Assembly: GCA_965232405.1 (NCBI GenBank)
Contig: OZ246966.1
Span: 1,488,001 to 1,552,000 of the forward strand
From: RCIO01 sp965232405
GTDB lineage: Bacteria > Pseudomonadota > Alphaproteobacteria > Rhizobiales > Rhizobiaceae
Direction: 5' to 3'
DNA: 64,000 bases
Each line of letters opens with the position of its first letter. Within the stretch, counting starts at the first letter, position 1. Under the pieces are notes generated by a model that was not told the DNA's origin, did not search any database, and was given only the letters and a program-made list of their open reading frames with translations. A program made the position numbers and the translations under genes. Below, in pieces: positions 44,071-50,602 of this stretch.

Positions 44071-44775
44071 ATGCGACCGAAACGTTACCGTCTATTAGCC
44101 GGCGTAGTAAAGCCCTCGCCGCCTCGCGTGATGGCGTACGTCGACAGCATCTTTTTCTACGTGCGCGCTTGGCCTCCGGGGCTACCCAGGCGCGGCCGCA
44201 ACCATACTTCAGGCCCTCTGCGGATGAAGATTGATGGCCGCTGGCAGCGGGTCGGGTACATGATCCGGCTTCGCCAACCGTCGCGCTCGACTATCCTGCG
44301 CTGGTCATGCCGGCAAACGATGTCCCGGCTTGGGCCTGCTCGCCATGAGATTATCTTGAACCGAGTGGATATCGCCGCCGATCTGCAACTGTCTAACGCA
44401 ATTGAGGCCGAAGCCGTTCACCAGCAGATGGATAGGTCCATCTTTTTCAAATACCCCGGCAAGGGCGGTCACAATGGTCAGAAGACAGAAGCCGTCACCT
44501 ACGGCAAATTGCCGGGCGCGCGCCACAACTTCGCGATCTATGGAGATAAGCCATCGAAGCCAACAGGCGCGCCTTGTGCCCATGTCGAGTTAAGGCGCCG
44601 GTCGGAACTCTGCCGGCGAACGTATGGCCGGCAAGTTGATGCGCTACTTGAGGTCGATCCTGCCGCAACGTTCCGGCGGTTCTTCCGCGATACGTTCGCG
44701 ATCTTACTGCCCCATATGCCTTCTAAGCTGACTTGGTTCCCTCGCGCGTACGGGCATACGCGCGCGGGTGGTTAA
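44071..44775 (+). CDS. Rep_trans-like replication initiation protein
   Basis: A 234-residue protein. The stretch NRVDIAADLQL (about 103-113), then TYGKLPGARHNFAIYGDKPSKPTGAPCAHVELRRRSE and the end of the domain FRRFFRDTFAIL, fit the Rep_trans family of rolling-circle initiators, where R-x-D, a YGK-type strand and a histidine or glutamate near HVELR form the catalytic layout. The ATG at 44071 has GAGG upstream. The catalytic tyrosine cannot be assigned with certainty. If functional, the excised element could replicate. The 127 bases before it hold no gene. Confidence 0.5.
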   Translation: MRPKRYRLLAGVVKPSPPRVMAYVDSIFFYVRAWPPGLPRRGRNHTSGPLRMKIDGRWQRVGYMIRLRQPSRSTILRWSCRQTMSRLGPARHEIILNRVDIAADLQLSNAIEAEAVHQQMDRSIFFKYPGKGGHNGQKTEAVTYGKLPGARHNFAIYGDKPSKPTGAPCAHVELRRRSELCRRTYGRQVDALLEVDPAATFRRFFRDTFAILLPHMPSKLTWFPRAYGHTRAGG

Positions 44776-44927
44776 CCCCTACGGTTTCACTTTCACCCCA
44801 GCTACCGCCTACCGCCCAAAGCAAATGCCTGGATTAATCCCCAAAACCCTCCGCCATAAATCCGGGTAACTCAGAGCGATGTCTGTTACCTCGACTTCGA
44901 GCTCGGTTTCTTAGTCGAGCCAAGAAC

Positions 44928-45485
44928 CTATCTCTTCCGTGAACTCTTGAACTGTTTCGCTTCGAGTTCGAGCTTCTCCGTCCAACTCTGCAATCCGGCC
45001 TCTTGCCTATCCGGCATCTTCCCCATGATGCCTCTCGCCGCCGCCTCGGCCTGACGGCAGAACAGCTTGGTGCAAAGCAGCGGGTGTCCTCGGTCCTTGT
45101 CGCGGAAGTCCAGACCGTACCTCAGCAATATTTCGACCGCTTCGTCGTCGGTAGCATCAGCGGTCTCGTACTGCTCGTCATGTTCGTCTTTGTCTGACTC
45201 GACGGAGTGCCACTCCCACGACCCTTTGGGGTAAGTGCTGAATTCGTCCGAGTAAACGAACTCCGTGTCGCTCTTTGTGATCTCGAACGTCTCCTTCGAA
45301 AGATAGTCGGCGTAGCCTTCTACTTCCGGGCTGAACACGCCCCGTCGGGGAGGATCGAGCCGCATCATGCGCTCCATTCGATCAAAGCCGGGCAGGTCGA
45401 TGATGCGTAGCGGCGGCTGATTGCCGGCCTTTGTCGGCGATTTGGCTTCGGTGAGCTGCGCCCATTCTTGGTATCGTTTGTGCAC
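44928..45485 (-). CDS. Element protein of unknown function, acidic, 185 residues
   Basis: A 185-residue hydrophilic protein, rich in aspartate and glutamate (for example ESDKDEHDEQYETADATDD near 120). The N-terminal half has PPLRIIDLPGFDRMERMMRLDPPRRGVFS. I recognise no domain. The GTG start at 45485 is preceded by GGAG at a good distance. It faces the plus-strand genes of the element, which is typical for separately expressed cargo. Confidence 0.55.
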   Translation of the reverse strand: MHKRYQEWAQLTEAKSPTKAGNQPPLRIIDLPGFDRMERMMRLDPPRRGVFSPEVEGYADYLSKETFEITKSDTEFVYSDEFSTYPKGSWEWHSVESDKDEHDEQYETADATDDEAVEILLRYGLDFRDKDRGHPLLCTKLFCRQAEAAARGIMGKMPDRQEAGLQSWTEKLELEAKQFKSSRKR

Positions 45486-45881
45486 TGGACCATCTCCAAT
45501 ACTGAGTCGTGGTCCAATTTTATCATTCCGCAGGGTGAGCAGAACAAAATCGCGCGTGATGCCCCACTATTCACAGCCAAAGCACTAAGGCTCCGGTAGG
45601 GCGGTTATTGTAGCCGCCCTCTGACGTGAACGTACGCCATCGATTTCTCGGGCTGCCGTCTACCGTCGCCTTACCGGCCTTCGGGCAACCCCCGCCTCGA
45701 CGCCCTCTCTCCTGTTGCGCTGGAGCTTGGCGCCCCGGCCTGCTCTCCCCGCCTCCGCTGAGGTAGTCCCCGCTTACCCAGCCCTCCTCCATGGCCTTCT
45801 ACCGGGAGATAGGATTTCTTTCCTCTTCCTCTTTACGGCTTACGCAAGATTTTATATGGTTAACCAACAGGGTGCGGAAGT
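45486..45881. other. Gene-poor stretch of the element with a hairpin (45598-45620)
   Basis: No credible coding sequence lies here. AGGGCGG (45598-45604) pairs with CCGCCCT (45614-45620), extended inward to a three-base loop, and could be a terminator or part of a small RNA. A minus-strand frame at 45571-45792 (73 residues, glycine- and arginine-rich) is low complexity and is not supported. An AT-rich segment (around 45851-45881) precedes the small gene at 45882 and could be its promoter. Confidence 0.5.
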
Positions 45882-46049
45882 ATGACGAAAAACCTTATCT
45901 TAATGATGGCCAATGATACGCGGTCCGTACGGGATTTTGTACGTACGTTTCGTGGTCACGTTGCTTCGTTTCGCTGCAACGCAATTGTTCGCGCGGAGTA
46001 CGAGCAGGCTTTGATTGCCGCATCCCTGCTTTTGACCATGCGTGCTTGA
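45882..46049 (+). CDS. Small element protein, 55 residues
   Basis: A 55-residue protein, MTKNLILMMANDTRSVRDFV and onward, ending LIAASLLLTMRA. GGAAG lies four bases before the ATG. The sequence has a basic middle (RTFRGHVASFRCNAIVRAEY) and a hydrophobic end. It stands 21 bases before the next plus-strand gene and probably begins that operon. Family unknown. Confidence 0.5.
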   Translation: MTKNLILMMANDTRSVRDFVRTFRGHVASFRCNAIVRAEYEQALIAASLLLTMRA

Positions 46050-46070
46050 ACAACAATTGGGGATACGCCC

Positions 46071-46433
46071 GTGCGCCAACTGATCGAACGCCAAGTGACT
46101 GCGCTGAAGGCCCGGCTAAAGGCTCTGGGCGAGATGGTACCCGCTGCCGGCTCCCTTTCCTACGCCGAGGCCGAACGGAACCAAGAGCGTCGCAATCTCT
46201 CGTCCATGCTGAAGGATGCCCAAGCCCGGCTGACGCGGGTAGAGGCCAAGTCCGGCCCAGACCCGCGTCTCGTGAAGGCGGCGGAAGCAACCATCCGCGA
46301 GCGTACCGATCATGCTGAGTGGTTCGCGGGCAAGCTGGAGGCGGAAGGCGATTACCGCCAAGCCCGCATCTGGCGAGAAAGCATCCCCGGCATCCCAACC
46401 GATGTTTACCGCGAAATGGGCGTAGCGAGGTAG
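46071..46433 (+). CDS. Small helical element protein, 120 residues
   Basis: A 120-residue protein, probably two long coiled helices (RQVTALKARLKALGEMV, then LSSMLKDAQARLTRVEAKSG) with an acidic/aromatic tail (WFAGKLEAEGDYRQARIWRE). It starts with GTG at 46071. The next gene follows after six bases. No known domain is visible; phage-like small genes of this kind are frequent in rhizobial islands. Confidence 0.6.
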   Translation: MRQLIERQVTALKARLKALGEMVPAAGSLSYAEAERNQERRNLSSMLKDAQARLTRVEAKSGPDPRLVKAAEATIRERTDHAEWFAGKLEAEGDYRQARIWRESIPGIPTDVYREMGVAR

Positions 46434-46439
46434 CCGCAG

Positions 46440-47102
46440 ATGGTCGAGCGATATCGCCCCCAGAAGAACATCATGCGCCGGTTCCGTATCACGGAACTTT
46501 CTGGCGTGGATAAGCCGGCGCAGGAAGCTGCCCTAGCAACTCTGATGAAGCGAGCGCCCGGCTACCGCAAGATCATGCCACTGACCCCGGAGCAGAGAGC
46601 GGCAGCCACCATACCGCTGCGCCACGACGACGACCCTGACGCCAACAAGATGCTGAAACTGGAAGGTATCACGGCGCTCACTTACGGCGAGGCTGAATAC
46701 TCGGCCAAGCTGACCACGGATGCCCGCCGCGCCTTCCTGCTAGCCGACCATGAGGCGCGCAAGGGAATGATGAACGAGGAGAGCGCAATCGAGGATGACG
46801 AGATGAATGACTTCAAACAAGCGGTGGAGAAATTCACTGCTAGCGGCCTGCCGCGTACGGCCGCCATGCGCAAAGCCCGTGCTGCTTACCCAGCCCTATT
46901 CGCCAAGTACCAGCAAGCGCCAGCTCAAGCCGATGTTGCCAAAGCGGCGCAGGCCGAAGCTGACGCTATCCGAAAGGGAGCCGAGCGCCGGGCTACACTG
47001 GATGCCGCGATCACGGAGAGGATGATGGCCAAGAAGGTGACGCGGCTCGATGCGCTACGCTCGTTGCGGCGTGAGCAGCCGGAGATGTTCGAGGAAGCTT
47101 AG
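46440..47102 (+). CDS. Phage-like element protein with ITELSGVDKPAQ motif
   Basis: A 220-residue protein. The first 40 residues include RRFRITELSGVDKPAQEAA, a motif found at the N-terminus of phage-associated proteins near head or protease genes (VDKPAQ or VDRPAQ type). The remainder is charged and helical (LTTDARRAFLLADHEARKGMMNEE and the lysine-rich tail ITERMMAKKVTRLDALRSLRRE). It could be a scaffolding or DNA-associated protein, but this is inference. It follows its neighbour by six bases and is followed directly by the gene at 47103. Confidence 0.6.
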   Translation: MVERYRPQKNIMRRFRITELSGVDKPAQEAALATLMKRAPGYRKIMPLTPEQRAAATIPLRHDDDPDANKMLKLEGITALTYGEAEYSAKLTTDARRAFLLADHEARKGMMNEESAIEDDEMNDFKQAVEKFTASGLPRTAAMRKARAAYPALFAKYQQAPAQADVAKAAQAEADAIRKGAERRATLDAAITERMMAKKVTRLDALRSLRREQPEMFEEA

Positions 47103-47396
47103 ATGGCTCGCTTCCGTTCCTTCCCCGATGCTGTTGCCTACTACGAGGCGGAGCATGGCCTAACGCGCAAGCGGGCTATCGAGCGCGCCATGAAGCGTTG
47201 CCCTTCGCTCGTGAAGAAGATGGCGCGTGACGCGTGTGCGCAGCTGAAGAGCGAGCGGCAGGTCGCCGGGCAAGTGGAGAGGATCACCGCCATGCTCGCT
47301 GACATGCGAGAGGAAGCTCGAAGAACGCAATGGGACAATGCCCTCGCCATGATCGAGGCCGAGAAGGCCCGGCGCGTTCGTGAAGGAACCATGTGA
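47103..47396 (+). CDS. Small basic helical element protein, 97 residues
   Basis: A 97-residue basic protein (FPDAVAYYEAEHGLTRKRAIERAMKRCPSLVKKMARDA) with repeated arginine and lysine. The ATG at 47103 follows the preceding TAG with no gap. Its stop overlaps the start of the next gene (ATGA at 47393). Function unknown; a DNA- or RNA-binding role is only a guess from charge. Confidence 0.6.
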   Translation: MARFRSFPDAVAYYEAEHGLTRKRAIERAMKRCPSLVKKMARDACAQLKSERQVAGQVERITAMLADMREEARRTQWDNALAMIEAEKARRVREGTM

Positions 47397-47626
47397 TGAT
47401 TGCTTGGAAGCGCAGCAAGGATGCTGCCCGCATCGCCGCCCGTTTTGGATCAGCCAGAGGTCCAGCGCTGAGTGACCGCATAACCGGGTCTGAGCCCAAG
47501 CCGCCTGTGGTCCCTGAGCTTAGGTTGGCGACGCCTACGGCCGCAAAACCCGCCGTCATCATTCCGGGTCTGGCTGACCTATTGGCTGCGCGGCGCCGGC
47601 ATCACCGAAGGGAGCTATGGAAATGA
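47393..47626 (+). CDS. Small basic element protein, 77 residues
   Basis: A 77-residue, arginine-rich protein (MMIAWKRSKDAARIAARFGS, later ADLLAARRRHHRRELWK) coupled by ATGA overlap to its upstream neighbour. The last of five tightly packed plus-strand genes. Function unknown. Confidence 0.5.
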   Translation: MMIAWKRSKDAARIAARFGSARGPALSDRITGSEPKPPVVPELRLATPTAAKPAVIIPGLADLLAARRRHHRRELWK

Positions 47627-47925
47627 GGTTCGGCGTCCCCACGCCGATAGCGCCGAAGGCCCCGCCCGGCCTGTTAACCAGCCGGCCTGCCAGAGCCGGT
47701 GGCGCAGTTCTGGCAATAGGCGGCGGGCAACTCCCTTTCCCGTCGCCTACCAATTCGACGCCTGCTCTCGTGGTGCGTCGCGTAGCGCCAATGCCCTGGG
47801 TGGTCACCTGCCCATTGCGTTCCAGCCGGCCCGTCGGAGCCGGTGGCGCGGTTCCGGCATTTTGGGCGGCGGTTTCAGGCATGTTCCGCCGCCCCTTTTC
47901 CCTTGAGGGTACTACTCCTTGCTGA
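47617..47925 (+). CDS. Doubtful ORF over an imperfect direct repeat
   Basis: A possible 102-residue protein, overlapping the previous gene by ten bases, and opposed by a 139-codon minus-strand frame (47559-47978). The DNA carries an imperfect direct repeat: 47678-47715 and 47822-47859 share 33 of 38 bases, 144 bases apart. The encoded proteins on either strand show the repeat as SRPARAGGAV and SRPVGAGGAV (plus) or TAPPALAGRL and TAPPAPTGRL (minus). P4-like elements have such Ash/Icd-type regions with overlapping frames and immunity RNA; the link is inference. The following stretch up to 48080 holds no clear gene. Confidence 0.3.
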   Translation: MEMRFGVPTPIAPKAPPGLLTSRPARAGGAVLAIGGGQLPFPSPTNSTPALVVRRVAPMPWVVTCPLRSSRPVGAGGAVPAFWAAVSGMFRRPFSLEGTTPC

Positions 47926-48080
47926 ACTACCGGGGGGCGACCAGCGTGCCGCCCTCCGCGATAGCCTCCATCGGGCAACCAAAGCGGGGGTTGGCACGGG
48001 GCTGATGCTCTCCCGACCTACCCATGTCCTCTGCTGAGTCGGGGTCGCGGCGGTGGCGTGAACCGCCTACCGTTACTGAT

Positions 48081-48896
48081 TCACGCTTCCTGAAGTATTC
48101 CAATCGCTGATATTGCCTTGCGTACGATGTCGGGAGAGGCAAGCATCTCGTGATCGCCCGATATGATCGAGGTCAACGCTTCAATTCGTGCTAGTCTTCC
48201 CTTCAGTTCGTTAAGGGCGTGTTGCTTGACAGCGGTCTTAGCGCCCCATTGGACGTCATCATCAGTCTCAATTTTTCCATCTTTACGAGCTGCGTCGACA
48301 TGTCGGCCGGCTTCGATCAATCGAGTGCAGACAAACGCCAGCGCTTGTTGTTCATCCTCTGGCGCATCACCGAATGACACGGTGATCGATTGCCCTTTTG
48401 AGAGCCGATAGTTTGCAAGAATCCCCTGCCTGCCAATCCAGCCACGCAAAGAGACGGTCTCAGCTTGGAGGTCATCTTGAGCCCGTCCTTGCCGTCGATC
48501 CCCAGCTTCGTCGCGCAGAAGTTGGGTATGTCGGGCATATTCCTCCGCCTGCATCTTTGCTACCTTGCGGTTTTCCTTGAACTCCTGCCTCGTTAGCCGC
48601 AGTTCTTTCCGCTGAAGGGATAGCTCTTTGGCCTGAACCATTACCGCAATGAACAGCCAAAGGAGGGCAAGAGGAGCGAACGCCCCGGCAAGGAAGTCGC
48701 CAAGGTTGTTGAGATCCTGAGGGAGAGCGTTAGGTGCCTCGATCAGGCCGCCCGGATGATTGAACCAAATGTGCCAGCCCAAAGCGATCAGCCATAACAG
48801 CGTAAGTGCCCCACCACTCCATACCCAAGGTGAGCCCCAGTCCTTCGGCTCTGGCTGTTCTTCTTCGCTCGGTTCTTCTGCTGCTGTCTCGCCCAT
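48081..48896 (-). CDS. Two-TM coiled-coil protein, unknown function (possible island cargo)
   Basis: A 271-residue protein. After an acidic N-terminus come two membrane helices (about 25-45 and 62-88, WVWSGGALTLLWLIALGWHIWF and LGDFLAGAFAPLALLWLFIAVMV), then a coiled coil (VQAKELSLQRKELRLTRQEFKENRKVAKMQAEEYARH) and a globular C-terminal part. This arrangement is found in proteins of variable islands, some of them in phage defence, but no effector domain can be named. The ATG at 48896 is favoured because the membrane part directly follows. It is the gene before the integrase on the minus strand. Confidence 0.6.
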   Translation of the reverse strand: MGETAAEEPSEEEQPEPKDWGSPWVWSGGALTLLWLIALGWHIWFNHPGGLIEAPNALPQDLNNLGDFLAGAFAPLALLWLFIAVMVQAKELSLQRKELRLTRQEFKENRKVAKMQAEEYARHTQLLRDEAGDRRQGRAQDDLQAETVSLRGWIGRQGILANYRLSKGQSITVSFGDAPEDEQQALAFVCTRLIEAGRHVDAARKDGKIETDDDVQWGAKTAVKQHALNELKGRLARIEALTSIISGDHEMLASPDIVRKAISAIGILQEA

Positions 48897-49052
48897 GACA
48901 ATCGGTCCCCGACCTGCGCGCCCCGCATAAGGGTAACCGATTCTACTTGTGCGGGCAGCCCGCTGGTATCGTCGCCTAGGAGCGCGAGCGCAGCGAGGGT
49001 TGTACCGACCCAATCCCCTCCGCGCTCCCTGACGGACGCACTTAGAGCCGAA

Positions 49053-50312
49053 TTATACGGCCGGCAGGCTCTCCGGCCGGTACCTCGCGATCTTGCGCTT
49101 CCTGATCGGCGTCACGTTATCCGCGTCGGCCCGAGGCTTGCTGAGGTAGCCCGCCCAGTCCTGCATCATGCGAGCGCGCTTCGTGAAGAGATTGCCGCGC
49201 CGGTAATCCCCTTCTACGCCCCGAACAACGTGAGCCAACGCCATCTCCGCCACGTGATTGGGGTAGCTTGTGGTCTCGGCAGCCCAATCTCTGAACGTTG
49301 ACCGCATACCGTGAACGGTGATGTCCTTCCGGCCCATCCGGTCGAGTAGCCGTGCCATCGCCATGTTCGATAACCCTTTGCCCTCGCCGGAGATGAAGAC
49401 GTACGGGTTGCCCTTCTCGCGGGGTAGCTGCCGCAGCAGTGCCAACGCTTCTTCCGAGAGAGGAACCTGATGCTCCTTGCCGGCCTTCATGCGCTCCGCA
49501 GGAACCGTCCAGATGCCCTTCTCCTCGTCTATCTCGTCCCACGTTGCGCCGATGACCTCGCCCGTTCGTGCGGCCGTGAGCATCGTGAATTCGAGTGCCC
49601 TAGCGGCTACTGCCTTCCGGTTCTTGAGGTCAGCGAAGAAGGCCGGCGCCTCGCCCCAAGGCAGCGCGCGATGGTGGACGGTCTTTTTGATGTCGTTCCG
49701 CTTGGGTAGCGCGGTAGCAAGGTGGCCACGCCATTGAGCCGGGTTGTCGCCCGTCCGGTAGCCGTGAACCGTAGCCCAGCCGAGAACCCATTCGATACGC
49801 CGGCGAACGCGGGTAGCCGTCTCCGGCGTCTCGTTCCAGATTGGCTTGAGTACTCGGAGGATGAGTCCCGTATCGATGTCGCTGACCGCCAGCTTGCCGA
49901 GCAGCGGAAACGCGTAGGCCTTGAGCGAGGATAGGAACTGGGCTGACTTGGCGTTCTTCCAGCGCATGTGGTGCTCGCGGTAGTAGGCGTTCGCCGCCTC
50001 CTCGAACGTGATCGACCGGGCTTCCTCCAGCGCAGTAGCCGCCCTCATGGCCTTCTTCTCGGCCAGCGGGTCCTTGCCGTCGTTATGTTGGAGTCGGGCC
50101 TGCCGCGCCCGCTCTCGGGCCTCCGCTAGCGTGACCGTATGACATGGTCCCAGGCCCATGTACCGTTCGCGTCCATTCCGCGCGTACCGGAATATCCAGC
50201 TCTTCGACCCGGTGCGAGTGATCTGAAGGTAAAGCCCGAGGCCATCGGGGTACCGGCCCGGCGTCTGAAGCTGCGCTACCGCCCTCGCGGAAAGCCTGTT
50301 GAATGCCTGCAT
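49053..50312 (-). CDS. P4-type tyrosine integrase
   Basis: A 419-residue site-specific recombinase with an N-terminal DUF4102-type arm-binding domain (RLSARAVAQLQTPGRYPDGLGLYLQITRTGSKSWIFRY), a core-binding domain (about 105-190) and the catalytic domain. The active residues are R in LTAARTGEVIGA, HGMRSTFRDWAAE (HxxR) and the Y in VEGDYRRGNLF, preceded by MALAHV. It catalyses integration into tRNA-Ser. The ATG at 50312 has GGAGAG upstream. A clear promoter is at 50419-50447 and the right repeat at 50488-50501. Confidence 0.95.
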   Translation of the reverse strand: MQAFNRLSARAVAQLQTPGRYPDGLGLYLQITRTGSKSWIFRYARNGRERYMGLGPCHTVTLAEARERARQARLQHNDGKDPLAEKKAMRAATALEEARSITFEEAANAYYREHHMRWKNAKSAQFLSSLKAYAFPLLGKLAVSDIDTGLILRVLKPIWNETPETATRVRRRIEWVLGWATVHGYRTGDNPAQWRGHLATALPKRNDIKKTVHHRALPWGEAPAFFADLKNRKAVAARALEFTMLTAARTGEVIGATWDEIDEEKGIWTVPAERMKAGKEHQVPLSEEALALLRQLPREKGNPYVFISGEGKGLSNMAMARLLDRMGRKDITVHGMRSTFRDWAAETTSYPNHVAEMALAHVVRGVEGDYRRGNLFTKRARMMQDWAGYLSKPRADADNVTPIRKRKIARYRPESLPAV

Positions 50313-50418
50313 GACTACTCTCCTTACGCTTACCAACCCCGCACAAACCCCCGTCTGGAAGGCCGGTGCGTAACGGTCGGTTTAAACGCTAGGCGGTCGT
50401 ATGGATACCCATTTTGAT

Positions 50419-50447
50419 AGTATAATCAATATGTTACTGGAACGCAA
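50419..50447 (-). promoter_or_regulatory. Integrase promoter
   Basis: On the minus strand, TTGCGT (50442-50447) and TATACT (50419-50424) stand 17 bases apart, a good housekeeping sigma promoter with an AT-rich context. It lies about 105 bases before the integrase start and within 70 bases of the right attachment site. Confidence 0.65.
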
Positions 50448-50487
50448 ACGGGCGGTTACGGTCGGTTCCAACCCCTACGATAGGGGT

Positions 50488-50501
50488 CTCTCTCACCGCC
50501 A
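50488..50501 (+). repeat. attR: 14-bp direct repeat
   Basis: CTCTCTCACCGCCA, identical to the tRNA-Ser 3' end at 42036-42049. It marks the right end of the element. Confidence 0.9.
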
Positions 50502-50602
50502 GCTTGATCGCGTAAGCCGAATTTACTGCGCCCGCCGGCGCTGAATGGGTGCGCCCAAGGCGGGCAGTCACCTGCGCGAAGCAAGTGTCGTTGAGCGGAT
50601 GC

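Larger units (their letters stand above)
42036..50501. mobile_element. Integrative element of about 8.45 kb in tRNA-Ser(GGA)
   Basis: The last 14 bases of tRNA-Ser (42036-42049) recur exactly at 50488-50501. Between them lie a tyrosine integrase (49053-50312) next to the right repeat, an AlpA-like regulator, a Rep_trans-like replication gene, a series of short plus-strand genes with phage-like content and several unknown proteins; base composition is lower in GC than the chromosome at the left end. It lacks structural, packaging or conjugation genes, so it resembles a P4-like satellite or a mobilisable island that needs a helper. Confidence 0.9.

Noticed and set aside
45571..45792. 73-codon minus-strand frame, glycine- and arginine-rich
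   Set aside because: Low complexity and overlapping the hairpin region; no start signal. Treated as noncoding.
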